Numbered from the stretch's first letter, positions 1 through 12,754 are shown. The stretch: DNA of 64,000 nt from Tritonibacter multivorans (GCF_001458415.1 NZ_CYSD01000039.1:186001-250000), one strand, 5' to 3'. Notes: a model not told the origin generated them from the letters alone. Made by a program: numbers and translations.

Positions 1-1023
1 GGGGATCTGGTGTCGGTTGAAGCCGCATTCGCGCTGAAACAGCTGATCGAAGGACTGGGCGGCAAGGTTGAGGCCCGCCTGAACAATGCACGCCTGCCGA
101 TCGGCAACCGCGCCGGTTATGTTGGCACCGCGGCCATAGAAGACGTGGACACCGCCAAGGAAATCATCCTGATCGGTTCCAACCCGCGCGTGGAAGCCCC
201 GGTTCTGAACGCCCGTATCCGCAAAGCCTGGAGCAAGGGCGCAAATGTCAAACTGGTCGGCCCGGCTGCGGATCTGACCTATGACTACGACCACGTGGGC
301 ACCGACCGCGCGGCGCTGGAAACCCTGAGTGCTGGCGAAGACACGCTGGTGATTGTGGGGCAGGGCGCCATCAATGAAGCTGACGGTCTGGCGGTTATCG
401 CAAAGGCGCAGTCGCTGGGTAAGATGTTGATCCTGCACACCGCCGCGTCGCGCGTTGGAGCCATGGACATTGGTGCGGTGACCGAAGGTGGTCTGGCAGC
501 GGCCGTCGATGGTGTTGAGGTGATCTACAACCTCGGTGCGGATGAGGTCGATATCGATCCGGGTGCCTTTGTGATTTATCAGGGCTCTCACGGGGATCGT
601 GGTGCCATGCGCGCGGATGTGATTCTGCCGGGTGCGGCCTACACCGAAGAAAACGGCCTGTTTGTGAACACTGAAGGTCGCCCCCAGCTGGCCATGCGCG
701 CGGGCTTTGCCCCCGGCGAGGCCAAGGAAAACTGGGCGATCCTGCGGGCGCTTTCGGCAGAACTGGGCGCGAAGCTTGGCTATGACAGCCTCGCGCAGCT
801 GCGCACCGCGCTGATCAAAGAAGTCCCGCATCTGAAAAAGATCGACGCGGTCATTGCAAACGAAGGCGACGCGCTGGAAGCAGCACCGCTGGGCAAGGCA
901 GACTTCCTGCCGGCGATCCGCGACTTCTACCTGACCAACCCGATTGCCCGCGCATCAGAGCTGATGGCGGACCTGTCTGCTCAGGCAAAAGCGCGCGCTG
1001 AGACCCCGGTTGCAGCAGAGTGA
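1..1023 (+). CDS. nuoG: NADH-quinone oxidoreductase subunit G, 3' part
   Basis: The frame is open from base 1 and the 5' end lies outside the window, so only the last ~340 residues are present. They form the C-terminal molybdopterin-oxidoreductase-like region of NuoG, with the stretches [19 protein letters not shown] and [19 protein letters not shown] typical of this subunit. NuoG sits in the peripheral arm of complex I and carries the N-terminal Fe-S clusters (not in this window) that pass electrons from NADH towards quinone. The stop codon overlaps the GTG start of the next gene by four bases (GTGA), which implies translational coupling within the nuo operon. Confidence 0.96.
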   Translation, partial: GDLVSVEAAFALKQLIEGLGGKVEARLNNARLPIGNRAGYVGTAAIEDVDTAKEIILIGSNPRVEAPVLNARIRKAWSKGANVKLVGPAADLTYDYDHVGTDRAALETLSAGEDTLVIVGQGAINEADGLAVIAKAQSLGKMLILHTAASRVGAMDIGAVTEGGLAAAVDGVEVIYNLGADEVDIDPGAFVIYQGSHGDRGAMRADVILPGAAYTEENGLFVNTEGRPQLAMRAGFAPGEAKENWAILRALSAELGAKLGYDSLAQLRTALIKEVPHLKKIDAVIANEGDALEAAPLGKADFLPAIRDFYLTNPIARASELMADLSAQAKARAETPVAAE

Positions 1024-1412
1024 TCCGCGCTGCCGCCATATCCTGTCTGGCTGTACTGGCCTTGGGCGCGTGTCAGACGACAGGCGCTGAGGTCAGCCGT
1101 GCCGCGCCCGAGTATCTGGGCGTGGACACGTTTTTGCTGGATGGGGATCTGGTGCAGTTCGAAGTGGCCATGAAGGGCGTACAGAACCCTCAAGAGCTTG
1201 ATAAATATGCCAATTGCGCGGCGGCCCAATACACGCTGATCCGCGGATACGGTTATGCACGTCATGTGCGCACAAAATTGAAACAAGAGGGTGGCATATG
1301 GGCGGCAGATGCTGTCTACACCATCTCGCCCTCCCTCCCGCGCGGTCTGCGCACCATCGACGCCACTGTCGAGGTCGCGGATTGCGAGGCTAACGGAATA
1401 CCTACGGTGTGA
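1020..1412 (+). CDS. small lipoprotein inserted in the nuo operon
   Basis: A 130-residue protein that starts at GTG 1020, overlapping the nuoG stop. The N terminus is a short hydrophobic signal followed by the lipobox LGAC (Cys18), so a lipid-anchored periplasmic protein is predicted. The mature part has Cys residues near positions 67 and 123 that could pair. I do not recognise a functional domain. Six bases separate it from nuoH and it reads the same way, so it is co-transcribed with complex I. Rhodobacter and Paracoccus nuo/nqo operons are known to carry unidentified frames between the nuo genes. A role in complex I assembly or stability is inference only. Confidence 0.8.
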   Translation: MIRAAAISCLAVLALGACQTTGAEVSRAAPEYLGVDTFLLDGDLVQFEVAMKGVQNPQELDKYANCAAAQYTLIRGYGYARHVRTKLKQEGGIWAADAVYTISPSLPRGLRTIDATVEVADCEANGIPTV

Positions 1413-1418
1413 GGACCT

Positions 1419-2953
<1,535 letters not shown>

Positions 2954-2963
2954 GGACGGGCCA

Positions 2964-3386
2964 ATGACAGACAAGCCGCAGAACCCTTTCGAAGCGATGA
3001 TGCAACAGGCGCAGGAGATGGCCAAGGCCCTCAACCCGGCGCTGGAGCAGTTCTCCTCCAAGGATGCCTTCAAAGAGTTCGAGGCGCTCTGGCCCACAAT
3101 GCCCAAAGAGATGATGGATATGCTCTTTGGGAACGCCATCAACAAAGATGGCCTTGATGCCAAGACCCGCCTGCTTCTGACCTTGGCGGGTCTGACAATG
3201 CAGGGTGCACAGGCCGACACGGCCCTGCGCCAGACCGTGCGTCATGCTCTCGAGGCGGGCGCGAAGAAACAAGAGATCGTGGAAACGATCGGATTGATGT
3301 CCGGCTTTGCCGGCATCCCGGCCATGAACCGGGCGCTTGAACTGGCGCGCGAGGTCATGGACCACAAAGGGGACGATGAGACATGA
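2964..3386 (+). CDS. carboxymuconolactone decarboxylase-like protein in the nuo operon
   Basis: A 140-residue helical protein that starts at ATG 2964, ten bases after nuoI. The C-terminal two thirds (from [17 protein letters not shown] to [15 protein letters not shown]) match the CMD/AhpD-like helical fold. The CxxC pair used by AhpD-type peroxidases is absent, so disulfide chemistry is unlikely. The N terminus is amphipathic and rich in Met and Gln. The stop overlaps the nuoJ start (ATGATGG), so translation is coupled to nuoJ. The function is unknown; position alone links it to complex I. Confidence 0.82.
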   Translation: MTDKPQNPFEAMMQQAQEMAKALNPALEQFSSKDAFKEFEALWPTMPKEMMDMLFGNAINKDGLDAKTRLLLTLAGLTMQGAQADTALRQTVRHALEAGAKKQEIVETIGLMSGFAGIPAMNRALELAREVMDHKGDDET

Positions 3387-3985
3387 TGGTTTTTGCCTTT
3401 TACCTCTTCGCCATCAGCGCCATAACCGGCGGGCTGTTCACGGTGATCAGCCGTCAGCCGGTTCATTCGGTGCTGTGGCTGATCCTGGCCTTTATTTCCT
3501 CGGCCGGGCTGTTTGTGCTGTTGGGGGCTGAATTTGTCGCCATGCTTCTGGTCATCGTCTACGTGGGGGCGGTCGCCGTATTGTTCCTGTTTGTGGTGAT
3601 GATGCTGGACGTGGACTTTGCCGAGCTGAAAGCAGAGATGGCGCGCTATATGCCGCTGGCGATGCTGATTGGCCTCGTGATCCTGATGCAGTTCGTCATG
3701 GCCTTTGGCGCATGGGAAAGCGCGCATAGTGCAGCCGAAAATCTGGCGCAACCGATCCCGGCGGACCGCCACAACACCGAGGCCCTGGGCCTTATTATCT
3801 ACGACCAATATTTCCTTCTGTTCCAGCTGGCGGGCCTGATCCTGTTGGTCGCCATGATTGGCGCCATCGTTCTGACGCTCCGCCACCGCACCGACGTTAA
3901 ACGTCAGGACGTGATCGCGCAGATGATGCGTGATCCGGCGGCTGCGATGGAGCTCAAGGACATCAAACCGGGCCAAGGGCTTTGA
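3383..3985 (+). CDS. nuoJ: NADH-quinone oxidoreductase subunit J
   Basis: A 200-residue membrane subunit of the NuoJ/ND6 family with five hydrophobic segments. The conserved third helix reads [26 protein letters not shown], the segment that contains the pi-bulge region of ND6. It contributes to the E-channel and proton path next to NuoH and NuoK. The start ATG 3383 overlaps the stop of the upstream CMD-like gene, and nuoK follows after 14 bases. Confidence 0.97.
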   Translation: MMVFAFYLFAISAITGGLFTVISRQPVHSVLWLILAFISSAGLFVLLGAEFVAMLLVIVYVGAVAVLFLFVVMMLDVDFAELKAEMARYMPLAMLIGLVILMQFVMAFGAWESAHSAAENLAQPIPADRHNTEALGLIIYDQYFLLFQLAGLILLVAMIGAIVLTLRHRTDVKRQDVIAQMMRDPAAAMELKDIKPGQGL

Positions 3986-3999
3986 AGGGGCTTTGAGCA

Positions 4000-4305
4000 A
4001 TGATCGGACTTGAACATTATCTGACCGTCGCGGCGACACTGTTCGTCATCGGCATCTTCGGGCTCTTCCTGAACCGTAAGAACGTCATCATCCTGCTGAT
4101 GAGCATCGAACTGATGCTCTTGGCGGTGAACATCAACCTTGTGGCGTTCTCCAGCTTCCTTGGGGATCTGGTCGGGCAGGTCTTCACGCTGTTCGTGCTG
4201 ACCGTCGCCGCCGCCGAGGCCGCCATTGGCCTTGCGATCCTTGTCTGCTTCTTCCGCAACCGCGGCACCATTGCCGTGGAAGACATCAACGTGATGAAGG
4301 GCTAA
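4000..4305 (+). CDS. nuoK: NADH-quinone oxidoreductase subunit K
   Basis: A 101-residue, three-helix membrane protein of the NuoK/ND4L family. The conserved Glu residues of helices II and III, needed for proton translocation, lie in [14 protein letters not shown] and [13 protein letters not shown]. The length is exactly that of the family. Its stop is followed directly by nuoL. Confidence 0.97.
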   Translation: MIGLEHYLTVAATLFVIGIFGLFLNRKNVIILLMSIELMLLAVNINLVAFSSFLGDLVGQVFTLFVLTVAAAEAAIGLAILVCFFRNRGTIAVEDINVMKG

Positions 4306-4311
4306 GTGTTT

Positions 4312-6450
4312 ATGGAAACCATCCTCCTCTTTGCCCCGCTTGTGGGCGCGATAATTTGTGGCTTTGGCCACAAGTTCATCGGTGAAAAAGCCGCGATGAT
4401 CACGGCGACAGGGCTGCTGTTTTTCACGGCGCTTCTGTCCTGGATCGTCTTCCTGACCTTTGACCCAAGCGCGCATGAAAACGGCACTTACACGGTCAAT
4501 ATCCTGACCTGGATCCAGTCCGGCGCGCTTGATACGTCGTGGCAGTTCCGCGTGGACCGGCTGACCGCGATCATGCTGATCGTGATCACCACCGTGTCTT
4601 CGCTGGTTCACCTCTATTCCTTTGGGTACATGGATCATGACCCGCAGTGGAAAGACGGCGAAAGCTACAAGCCGCGCTTCTTTGCCTATCTGTCCTTCTT
4701 TACCTTCGCCATGCTGATGCTGGTGACCGCCGATAACCTCGTTCAGATGTTCTTTGGCTGGGAAGGCGTCGGCGTCGCGTCCTACCTGCTGATTGGTTTC
4801 TATTACCGCAAGCCATCCGCCGGTGCGGCGGCGATGAAGGCTTTCATCGTCAACCGTGTGGGTGACTTTGGCTTTGCGCTGGGGATCTTTGGTCTGTTCT
4901 TCCTGACCGACAGTATCAACTTCAACGAAATCTTCGCGGCTGCCCCGCAGCTGGCGGAAACAGAGATCTCCTTCCTGTGGCGCGACTGGAACGCGGCCAA
5001 TGTGCTGGCCTTCCTGCTGTTTGTCGGTGCGATGGGTAAATCGGCGCAGTTGATCCTGCACACCTGGCTGCCGGATGCGATGGAAGGCCCGACGCCTGTA
5101 TCGGCGCTGATCCACGCGGCAACCATGGTGACCGCGGGCGTGTTCCTCGTTTGCCGCATGTCGCCATTGATGGAGTTCGCACCGGAAGCCACCGCCTTCA
5201 TCACCGTACTGGGCGCGACCACCGCGTTTTTCGCAGCCACCGTGGGTCTGGTGCAAACCGACATCAAACGCGTGATTGCATATTCGACCTGTTCGCAGCT
5301 GGGCTACATGTTTGTGGCCGCTGGCGTTGGTATGTACTCCGCTGCCATGTTCCACCTGTTCACCCACGCCTTCTTTAAGGCGATGCTGTTCCTTGGCGCG
5401 GGCTCCGTCATTCACGCGATGCACCACGAGCAGGACATGATGAACTATGGCGGTCTGCGCAAAAAGATCCCCTATACCTTCTGGGCCATGATGATCGGTA
5501 CGCTGGCCATCACCGGTGTGGGTATTCCGCTCACCACCTTTGGCTTTGCGGGCTTCCTGTCCAAAGACGCCATTATCGAGAGCGCCTATGCGGGCGGATC
5601 GATGTATGGCTTCTGGATGCTGGTGATCGCCGCGGCGATGACGTCGTTCTATAGCTGGCGCCTGATCTTCCTGACCTTCTACGGCACGCCGCGCGGCGAC
5701 AAGCACACGCATGAACACGCGCATGAAAGCCCGATGGTCATGCTGGTGCCGCTGGGTGTTCTGGCACTGGGCGCCGTGTTCTCGGGCATGCTGTGGTACA
5801 ACTCTTTCTTCGGTCACGAAGACAAGGTCGGCAAATTCTATGGTGTGCCTTACGCTGAGGCTGCGCATGATGACCATGCGAAGGCCGACGGTCACGACGA
5901 CCATGACCATGATGACCATGCCCATGACGAAGGTCACGGTGAAGAAGGCCATGACAAAGGTCATGACGATCACCACTATGTCTTTGCGGGCAAACCGGGA
6001 GAGGGCGCGCTTTATATGGGGCCGGACAACCATGTCCTGACCGATGCGCACAACGCGCCGAAATGGGTCAAGGTTGCCCCATTCATCGCCATGCTTTTGG
6101 GCTTTGGTCTGTCCTTCCTGTTCTACATCGTGAAGCCTGACCTGCCCAAGCGTTTGGCCGAACAACAGCGTCCACTGTACCTGTTCCTCAAAAACAAGTG
6201 GTACTTTGACGAGCTGTACGATGTGGTCTTTGTGAAGCCTGCGCTCGCGATTGGTCGCTTCTTCTGGAAGAAGGGCGATGGCAAGACCATCGACGGCTTC
6301 CTTAATGGTGTTGCTATGGGCATTGTGCCTTTCTTCACCCGTCTCGCTGGCCGGGCGCAGTCCGGTTACATCTTCACTTACGCCTTCTGGATGGTGCTGG
6401 GCATTGCCGCCTTGGTCACCTGGATGTCGATCGGCGGAGGATCGCACTGA
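4312..6450 (+). CDS. nuoL: NADH-quinone oxidoreductase subunit L, with a His-rich loop
   Basis: The largest antiporter-like proton-pumping subunit at the distal end of the membrane arm, 712 residues from ATG 4312 ([12 protein letters not shown]). A GTG at 4306, two codons earlier, is also possible. The antiporter core is intact: [18 protein letters not shown] carries the conserved Glu, [32 protein letters not shown] carries the conserved Lys/His, and the C-terminal lateral helix region is present. Between the last core helices there is a hydrophilic insertion, residues about 516-558, with about twelve His and many Asp/Glu, and a shorter His cluster near 464-473. The stop overlaps the nuoM start by one base. 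Confidence 0.96.
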   Translation: METILLFAPLVGAIICGFGHKFIGEKAAMITATGLLFFTALLSWIVFLTFDPSAHENGTYTVNILTWIQSGALDTSWQFRVDRLTAIMLIVITTVSSLVHLYSFGYMDHDPQWKDGESYKPRFFAYLSFFTFAMLMLVTADNLVQMFFGWEGVGVASYLLIGFYYRKPSAGAAAMKAFIVNRVGDFGFALGIFGLFFLTDSINFNEIFAAAPQLAETEISFLWRDWNAANVLAFLLFVGAMGKSAQLILHTWLPDAMEGPTPVSALIHAATMVTAGVFLVCRMSPLMEFAPEATAFITVLGATTAFFAATVGLVQTDIKRVIAYSTCSQLGYMFVAAGVGMYSAAMFHLFTHAFFKAMLFLGAGSVIHAMHHEQDMMNYGGLRKKIPYTFWAMMIGTLAITGVGIPLTTFGFAGFLSKDAIIESAYAGGSMYGFWMLVIAAAMTSFYSWRLIFLTFYGTPRGDKHTHEHAHESPMVMLVPLGVLALGAVFSGMLWYNSFFGHEDKVGKFYGVPYAEAAHDDHAKADGHDDHDHDDHAHDEGHGEEGHDKGHDDHHYVFAGKPGEGALYMGPDNHVLTDAHNAPKWVKVAPFIAMLLGFGLSFLFYIVKPDLPKRLAEQQRPLYLFLKNKWYFDELYDVVFVKPALAIGRFFWKKGDGKTIDGFLNGVAMGIVPFFTRLAGRAQSGYIFTYAFWMVLGIAALVTWMSIGGGSH

Positions 6451-8006
6451 TGGACAATATTCTTTCCATCGTAACCTTCATCCCCGCGCTGGCGGCGGCC
6501 GTTATGGCCCTGTTCCTGCGTGGTGAGGACGCGGCGGCACAGCAGAACGCGAAATGGGTCGCACTGCTGGCCACCACAATCACCTTTCTGGTGAGCGTCA
6601 TTATCTTTGTACAGTTCGACCCGGCCAACACCGGCTTCCAGTTTGTGGAAGAACGCGACTGGATATTTGGCCTGAAATACAAGCTGGGCGTTGACGGCAT
6701 CTCTGTCCTCTTCGTCATGCTGACCACCTTCGTGATGCCGCTGACCATTCTGGCCAGCTGGGGCGTCAGCACCCGCGTCAAGGAATACATGATTGCCTTC
6801 CTGCTCTTGGAAACGCTGATGCTCGGCGTGTTCATGGCGCTGGATCTGGTGCTGTTCTATGTATTCTTTGAGGCCGGCCTGATCCCGATGTTCCTGATCA
6901 TCGGCATCTGGGGCGGTGCGAACCGCATCTATGCGTCGTTCAAATTCTTCCTCTACACCTTCCTTGGCTCTGTGCTGATGCTGGTGGCGATGGTTGCGAT
7001 GTTCCTTGATGCGGGCACCACCGACATTCCGACGCTGATGGCGCATCAGTTCTCTTACGAGAGCTTCTCGGTGATGGGCATTCACGTGCTGGGCGGCATG
7101 CAGACGCTGCTGTTCATTGCCTTCTTTGCCTCTTTTGCGGTGAAGATGCCGATGTGGCCGGTGCACACCTGGCTGCCGGACGCGCACGTTCAGGCGCCCA
7201 CCGCAGGGTCTGTGGTGCTGGCGGCGATCCTCTTGAAAATGGGCGGCTACGGCTTCCTGCGCTTCAGCCTGCCGATGTTCCCGGTCGGGTCCGAGGTCAT
7301 GGCAGATGTCATCCTCTGGATGTCGGCGATCGCGATTGTTTACACCTCGCTTGTGGCGATGGTGCAGGATGATATGAAAAAGCTGATTGCTTATTCGTCC
7401 GTTGCGCATATGGGCTTTGTGACCATGGGTATCTTTGCGGGCAACCAGCAGGGCATTGACGGCGCGATCTTCCAGATGCTGAGCCACGGTTTCATTTCTG
7501 CTGCACTGTTCCTGTGTGTCGGCGTGATCTATGACCGGATGCACACACGTGACATTGACGCCTATGGCGGTCTGGTCATTCGTATGCCTGCCTACGCGCT
7601 GGTTTTCATGTTCTTCACCATGGGCAACGTGGGCCTGCCGGGCACCTCTGGTTTCATTGGTGAATTCCTGACCCTGATGGGCGTGTTCCAGGTGAACACC
7701 TGGGTGGCCTTTGTGGCGACCTCTGGTGTGATCTTCTCGGCGGGTTATGCCCTTTGGCTCTACCGCCGCGTGGTGTTTGGTGACCTGATCAAGGAAAGCC
7801 TGAAGACCATCCAAGACATGAACGCGCGCGAGAAATGGATCTTTGCGCCGCTGGTGGCCATGACCCTTTTGCTGGGTGTTTACCCGGCGCTCGTCACCGA
7901 TGTGATCAGCCCGTCGACAACGGCGCTGGTCGAGACCCTCAATACCGCAGTGGCAGCAGCCGACCTTGGGTCGTCTGCCGATGTCACCGTGGCCGCATCG
8001 CATTAA
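6450..8006 (+). CDS. nuoM: NADH-quinone oxidoreductase subunit M
   Basis: A 518-residue antiporter-like proton-pumping subunit (ND4 family) with about 14 membrane helices. Signatures are [20 protein letters not shown] (conserved Glu of helix 5), [22 protein letters not shown] and [17 protein letters not shown]. The start ATG 6450 overlaps the nuoL stop in TGATG. nuoN follows after 13 bases. The length is normal. Confidence 0.97.
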   Translation: MDNILSIVTFIPALAAAVMALFLRGEDAAAQQNAKWVALLATTITFLVSVIIFVQFDPANTGFQFVEERDWIFGLKYKLGVDGISVLFVMLTTFVMPLTILASWGVSTRVKEYMIAFLLLETLMLGVFMALDLVLFYVFFEAGLIPMFLIIGIWGGANRIYASFKFFLYTFLGSVLMLVAMVAMFLDAGTTDIPTLMAHQFSYESFSVMGIHVLGGMQTLLFIAFFASFAVKMPMWPVHTWLPDAHVQAPTAGSVVLAAILLKMGGYGFLRFSLPMFPVGSEVMADVILWMSAIAIVYTSLVAMVQDDMKKLIAYSSVAHMGFVTMGIFAGNQQGIDGAIFQMLSHGFISAALFLCVGVIYDRMHTRDIDAYGGLVIRMPAYALVFMFFTMGNVGLPGTSGFIGEFLTLMGVFQVNTWVAFVATSGVIFSAGYALWLYRRVVFGDLIKESLKTIQDMNAREKWIFAPLVAMTLLLGVYPALVTDVISPSTTALVETLNTAVAAADLGSSADVTVAASH

Positions 8007-8019
8007 GGAGCCGCTCGAG

Positions 8020-9456
8020 ATGCAAGCTGATCTCTCCGTCGTTCTCCCCGAGATCGTCCTGTCCCTTTATGTGATGGCTGCCCTTCTGGGCGCGGTCTAC
8101 ACGGTCAAAGACAAGCTGGGACCGATCCTGATCTGGTCCACCTCGGCCCTGATGGTGGTTCTTGCCATTTGGATCGGCACCTCTGGTGCTGGCACCGAAG
8201 AAGCTTTCAATGGCATGATCGTCAATGACGCCTTCTCGCGGTTTGCCAAAGTGGCAATTCTGCTGTCCGCCGCTGCTGTGATGATCATGGGGCAGGAATA
8301 CATGAGCCGCCGCGATATGCTGCGGTTCGAATATCCGCTGCTGGTTGCGCTGTCTGCCGTGGGCATGATGGTCATGGTTTCGGCCGGTGACCTGATGGCG
8401 CTTTACATGGGGCTCGAGCTGCAGTCGCTGGCGCTTTATGTTGTGGCGGCCCTGCGTCGTGACAGTGTGAAATCCACCGAGGCAGGCTTGAAGTACTTTG
8501 TCCTTGGGGCGCTGTCCTCTGGCCTGCTGCTGTATGGTGCATCGCTGGTTTATGGCTTTGCAGGCACCACCAAGTTTTCGGGCATTATTCAGGCGGCGGA
8601 ACACGGTCACCTGACCTTGGGTCTGCTGTTTGGTCTGGTTTTCCTGATGTCTGGCATGGCGTTCAAGGTTTCGGCCGCGCCGTTCCACATGTGGACGCCA
8701 GATGTCTACGAAGGCGCGCCGACCCCGGTTACGGCGTTCTTTGCCTCTGCCCCAAAGGTTGCAGCGATGGGCCTGTTTGCCCGCGTGATGCACGATGCCT
8801 TTGGTCTGGCGATCGCCGACTGGAGCCAGATTGTCGCGCTTCTGTCTGTGGCGTCCATGTTCCTTGGCGCAGTGGCTGCGATTGGTCAGACGGACATCAA
8901 ACGCCTGATGGCCTATTCGTCGATTGCCCATATGGGCTATGCGCTGATGGGTCTGGCCGCTGGCACCCAACTGGGTGTTGAGGCGCTGCTGGTCTATATG
9001 TCCATCTATGTGGCGATGAACATCGGCACCTTTGCCTTCATCCTGATGCTGGAGCGTGACGGTAAACCCGTGACCGACATCAATGCCCTGAACCAATACG
9101 CCAAACGCGAACCGGGCCGGGCGCTGGGGATGCTGATCCTCTTGTTCTCGCTCGCGGGTGTGCCGCCGATGCTGGGCTTCTTTGGCAAGTTCATGGTGCT
9201 GCAGGCGGCCTTTGACGCTGGCCTTGCGTGGCTCGCGATCCTTGGTGTGGTCGCATCTGTGATCGGTGCCTTCTACTACCTGCGCATTGTCTACTACATG
9301 TACTTTGGCGAAGAGGTCGAAGGGGTAGAGACCAACCGCTCTCCGGTTCTGCTGGCGTTCTTTGTTGTCGGGGCGGGCCTGATGGTTGTTGGCACCTTGA
9401 CCACATTGGGTGTTGAAGGCGCGGCTGAGGCCGCGGCGGCCACACTTGTCAAATAA
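8020..9456 (+). CDS. nuoN: NADH-quinone oxidoreductase subunit N
   Basis: A 478-residue third antiporter-like subunit (ND2 family), the last gene of the nuo operon. The start chosen is ATG 8020 ([13 protein letters not shown]), with AAGGAG nine bases upstream; the frame is open earlier but overlaps nuoM. Visible motifs are [17 protein letters not shown] with the conserved Glu, [21 protein letters not shown] and [22 protein letters not shown] strong hairpin terminator follows 18 bases after the stop. Confidence 0.97.
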   Translation: MQADLSVVLPEIVLSLYVMAALLGAVYTVKDKLGPILIWSTSALMVVLAIWIGTSGAGTEEAFNGMIVNDAFSRFAKVAILLSAAAVMIMGQEYMSRRDMLRFEYPLLVALSAVGMMVMVSAGDLMALYMGLELQSLALYVVAALRRDSVKSTEAGLKYFVLGALSSGLLLYGASLVYGFAGTTKFSGIIQAAEHGHLTLGLLFGLVFLMSGMAFKVSAAPFHMWTPDVYEGAPTPVTAFFASAPKVAAMGLFARVMHDAFGLAIADWSQIVALLSVASMFLGAVAAIGQTDIKRLMAYSSIAHMGYALMGLAAGTQLGVEALLVYMSIYVAMNIGTFAFILMLERDGKPVTDINALNQYAKREPGRALGMLILLFSLAGVPPMLGFFGKFMVLQAAFDAGLAWLAILGVVASVIGAFYYLRIVYYMYFGEEVEGVETNRSPVLLAFFVVGAGLMVVGTLTTLGVEGAAEAAAATLVK

Positions 9457-9474
9457 GACGCAAGATCATTTCGT

Positions 9475-9505
9475 AAAAGGCCCGGTCCAAGTGACCGGGC
9501 CTTTT
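9475..9505 (+). terminator. Rho-independent terminator of the nuo operon
   Basis: A perfect 9-bp stem, GGCCCGGTC (9479-9487) and GACCGGGCC (9493-9501), with a five-base loop, AAAA before it and TTTT after it. It lies between nuoN and birA, so birA may start a new transcript or receive only readthrough. Confidence 0.9.
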
Positions 9506-9539
9506 GCCTTTTGCTCACACGGCTGATAAAGGGGCGGTT

Positions 9540-10289
9540 ATGATTGATTGGCCAACAGGATACGGACGCCGGGTTCTTGCAGAGGTGGATAGCACCTTGG
9601 ACGAAGCCGCCCGTATTGCCCCCACACTTTCCGGTCCCGAATGGATCCTTGCGCTGCGCCAGACCAAAGGCCGTGGTCGGCGGGGGCGTGATTGGAAAGA
9701 TCCCAAAGGCAATTTCGCGGGCACGCTGGTGTACCGTCCCGAAGGCAGTCCGGATCAGATCGCGCTGCGCAGCTTTGTGGCCGCCCTCGCGCTCTATGAT
9801 GCGGTTGAGGCTGTTACAGGCCGCACTGATGGGCTGGCGCTGAAGTGGCCGAATGACGTTTTGCTCAATGGTGGCAAGCTCGCCGGGATCCTGTTGGAAA
9901 GCGCGGGTCAGCTAGGCGGGGTAAGCTACCTGTCCATTGGGATTGGCGTGAACCTTCGCGAAACCCCGATGAAAGAATGGCTGGAGCCCGGCGCGGTCTG
10001 GCCGGTGTCGCTGCTGTCCGAGCGCGGTGTGCAGGTCGACCCGGAAACATTCCTTGACGTGCTGGCCGCTGCCTATGCGCGCCATGAACACAGTTTTGTG
10101 ACTTATGGCTTTGCCCCGATCCGTGCCGCCTGGTTGCAACGGGCAGCCAAGCTGGGCGAGGTGATCACCGCGCGCACGGCACGGGATGAGCACAGCGGCA
10201 CCTTTGAAACCATAGACGAGACAGGCAATCTTGTCCTCAAAACCGCCAAGGGTGAGATCACAATCCCCGCTGGCGATATCTTCTTCTAA
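9540..10289 (+). CDS. birA: biotin--[acetyl-CoA-carboxylase] ligase
   Basis: A 249-residue enzyme that makes biotinyl-AMP and transfers biotin to the biotin carrier protein of acetyl-CoA carboxylase. The biotin-binding and catalytic motif GRGRRGR lies at residues 44-50 and KWPNDVLLNGGKLAGILLE near 96-114. The N-terminal DNA-binding domain of E. coli BirA is absent, so this is a monofunctional ligase without repressor activity. The start is ATG 9540, preceded by AAAGGGG. A birA-like gene directly after the last nuo gene is also known from Paracoccus. coaX follows 11 bases downstream. Confidence 0.95.
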   Translation: MIDWPTGYGRRVLAEVDSTLDEAARIAPTLSGPEWILALRQTKGRGRRGRDWKDPKGNFAGTLVYRPEGSPDQIALRSFVAALALYDAVEAVTGRTDGLALKWPNDVLLNGGKLAGILLESAGQLGGVSYLSIGIGVNLRETPMKEWLEPGAVWPVSLLSERGVQVDPETFLDVLAAAYARHEHSFVTYGFAPIRAAWLQRAAKLGEVITARTARDEHSGTFETIDETGNLVLKTAKGEITIPAGDIFF

Positions 10290-10300
10290 GGGGCGCGCTT

Positions 10301-11083
10301 ATGCTTTTGGCAGTGGACTGCGGCAACACAAACACGGTTTTTGCGATCTATGACGGCAATACGCAGATCGCGCACTGGCGCACGTCTACCGAATGGCAGC
10401 GCACGGCGGATCAGTACTATGTCTGGTTGTCGACGCTGATGAACATGCGCGGGATCAAGGCAGATATCACCGATGTGATCATCTCTTCGACGGTGCCGCG
10501 GGTTGTGTTCAACCTGCGTGTCCTGGCCGATCGCTATTTCAATACACGTCCCCTTGTGGTGGGCAAACCTGAATGCCTGCTGCCGGTAGACACCCGTGTC
10601 GACAGCGGCACCACGGTGGGCCCTGACCGTCTGGTCAACACCGTGGCGGGTCACGCGAAATACGGCGGTAACCTTATCGTTGTGGATTTCGGCACCGCGA
10701 CCACGTTTGACGTCGTGGCGGATGATGGGGCCTATGTGGGCGGCGTGATTGCCCCCGGCGTGAACCTCAGCCTCGAGGCGCTGCACCACGCGGCGGCGGC
10801 GCTGCCGCACGTGGACATCTCAAAACCCCAGAAGGTCATTGGAACCAACACCGTGACCTGCATGCAATCCGGCGTGTTCTGGGGCTATGTCGGTCTGGTG
10901 CGCGAGATCTGCGACCGGATCAAAGGCGAGCACGGCGCGCCCATGCAAGTGATTTCAACCGGCGGGCTGGCGCCTCTCTTCCAGCAAACAGCAGAACTTT
11001 TTGACGCCTTCGAGGAGGATCTGACCATGCAAGGGCTTCGGATCATCCACGAATACAACAAGGAAAACGGTACCACCTTATGA
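10301..11083 (+). CDS. coaX: type III pantothenate kinase
   Basis: A 260-residue ASKHA-fold kinase that phosphorylates pantothenate in the first step of coenzyme A synthesis. The phosphate-binding motif DCGNTNTVF is at residues 6-14, and GPDRLVNTVAGHAKYGGNLIVVDFGTATTFD carries the catalytic Asp and the second nucleotide-binding motif. CoaX enzymes need a monovalent cation and are not inhibited by CoA. Its stop overlaps the RNase J start by four bases (ATGA). Confidence 0.96.
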   Translation: MLLAVDCGNTNTVFAIYDGNTQIAHWRTSTEWQRTADQYYVWLSTLMNMRGIKADITDVIISSTVPRVVFNLRVLADRYFNTRPLVVGKPECLLPVDTRVDSGTTVGPDRLVNTVAGHAKYGGNLIVVDFGTATTFDVVADDGAYVGGVIAPGVNLSLEALHHAAAALPHVDISKPQKVIGTNTVTCMQSGVFWGYVGLVREICDRIKGEHGAPMQVISTGGLAPLFQQTAELFDAFEEDLTMQGLRIIHEYNKENGTTL

Positions 11084-12747
11084 GCACCGAACGTTTGATC
11101 TACCTCCCCCTCGGTGGGGCAGGTGAAATTGGCATGAACGCCTATGTCTATGGCTATGGTGAGCCGGGCAAAGAGCGCCTGATCCTCGTGGATCTGGGCG
11201 TGGCCTTCCCGGATATGGACACCACGCCGGGCGTGGATCTGATCATGCCCGACATCAGCTGGTTGGCCGAACGCGCCGACCAGCTAGAGGCCATTTTCAT
11301 CACGCATGGCCACGAAGACCACATTGGCGCGGTGGCGCATCTCTATGACCGCCTGAATGTGCCGGTCTATGCCCGTGCTTTCACCGCGAACCTCGCCCGT
11401 CGGAAGATGGAAGAGCGTGGCCATGATCCGGAAAAGATCATCACCGTCTCTCCGTATCCAGAAAAGCTGGAGCTGGGTCCGTTCACCGTGTCGGCTGTGC
11501 CGATCTCGCACTCTATCCCGGAAAGCGGTGGTCTGCTGATCGACTGCCCGGCGGGCCGTGTGATCCACACCGGCGACTTCAAGATCGACCACAACCCGAT
11601 TGTGGGTGAGCCGTTCGACCCCGAGCTTTGGGCGGAAATCTCCAAACCCGGCGTCAAAGCCCTGGTCTGTGACTCCACCAATGTGTTCTCGCAGCACGAA
11701 GGACGTTCCGAATCCGAACTGGCCCCGGCGATCACCAAACTGATCTCGGAAGCACCCGGCATGGTGGCGGCAACCACCTTTGCGTCGAACGTTGCGCGGG
11801 TGAAGACATTGGCGGAGGCTGGTGAGCGGGCAGGGCGGTCTATTGTACTGCTGGGTCGCGCCATGCGCCGGATGATCGAGGCCTCCTTGGAGACCGGTGT
11901 TCTGACCGATTTCCCCAAGGTGATCCAAGTCGAAGAAGCGCAGGAAATCCCGCGCGAGAACCTGATGTTGATCACCACGGGTTCGCAAGGCGAACGCCGG
12001 GCCGCCACCGCACAGCTGGCCCGCGGCAAATACCGCGGTATGGAGCTGAAAGAGGGCGATCTGTTCCTGTTCTCCTCCAAGACCATTCCGGGCAATGAGA
12101 AGGGCGTGATTTGGATCATGAACCAGTTCTCCGAGAAGGGCGTGGATGTGGTCGATGACAGCTCGGGCCTCTATCACGTGTCGGGCCATGCCAATGGTCC
12201 GGATCTGGAAAAGATGCACGAGATCGTGAAACCGCAGATGGTGATCCCGATGCACGGCGAACACCGCCATCTCCGTCAGCACGCGCGTCTGGCCGAAAAG
12301 AAGGGCATGGCGTCCGCGATCGCTGTCAACGGCATGATGATGGATCTGACCGGGGATGCACCTAAAGTGGCTGATTACATTGACACCGGTCGTACCTATC
12401 TGGATGGGTCCGTCAAAATTGGTGCCATGGACGGCGTGGTACGTGACCGTATTCGCATGGCGCTCAATGGTCATGTGGTGGTCACCGTCATTATGGACGA
12501 AGATGACGAGCCGCTGGGCGAGCCCTGGGTTGATCTGAAGGGTGTTGCTGAAACCGGGGCTTCTGACGCGGCTCTGGTGGAAATCATGGAAGCGGATCTG
12601 CACCAGTTCGTTATGCGTGCAGGGGCCAAGACCCTGAAAGATGACGACAAGCTGGAGCAGGAGCTGCGCCGGATTGCACGCAATACCGCCAATCAGGAGA
12701 TTGGCAAGAAACCGGAAGCCACCATCATCGTCAGCCGTATGCGCTGA
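11080..12747 (+). CDS. rnj: ribonuclease J
   Basis: A 555-residue metallo-beta-lactamase/beta-CASP ribonuclease with endo- and 5'-exonuclease activity in mRNA decay and rRNA maturation. The zinc motif HGHEDHIGA begins at residue 76, with GDFKIDH and the beta-CASP motifs MPMHGEHRHLRQHARLAE (written here as VIPMHGEHRH) further on. The C-terminal domain ending in IIVSRMR is present, so the protein is complete. The start overlaps the coaX stop, giving a birA-coaX-rnj unit that is closed by the hairpin repeat and terminator just downstream. Confidence 0.96.
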   Translation: MSTERLIYLPLGGAGEIGMNAYVYGYGEPGKERLILVDLGVAFPDMDTTPGVDLIMPDISWLAERADQLEAIFITHGHEDHIGAVAHLYDRLNVPVYARAFTANLARRKMEERGHDPEKIITVSPYPEKLELGPFTVSAVPISHSIPESGGLLIDCPAGRVIHTGDFKIDHNPIVGEPFDPELWAEISKPGVKALVCDSTNVFSQHEGRSESELAPAITKLISEAPGMVAATTFASNVARVKTLAEAGERAGRSIVLLGRAMRRMIEASLETGVLTDFPKVIQVEEAQEIPRENLMLITTGSQGERRAATAQLARGKYRGMELKEGDLFLFSSKTIPGNEKGVIWIMNQFSEKGVDVVDDSSGLYHVSGHANGPDLEKMHEIVKPQMVIPMHGEHRHLRQHARLAEKKGMASAIAVNGMMMDLTGDAPKVADYIDTGRTYLDGSVKIGAMDGVVRDRIRMALNGHVVVTVIMDEDDEPLGEPWVDLKGVAETGASDAALVEIMEADLHQFVMRAGAKTLKDDDKLEQELRRIARNTANQEIGKKPEATIIVSRMR

Positions 12748-12754
12748 GCTGATT

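Noticed and set aside
3904-6447. Very long minus-strand open frame (847 codons) opposite nuoK-nuoL
   Set aside because: It lies exactly against well-supported nuo genes; the His/Arg/Gln-rich composition is the shadow of their codon use.
6378-8003. Long minus-strand open frame opposite nuoM
   Set aside because: Same reason: antisense shadow, no family resemblance, no ribosome site.
11284-12603. Minus-strand open frame opposite rnj
   Set aside because: Shadow of rnj, with composition typical for antisense of GC-rich genes.
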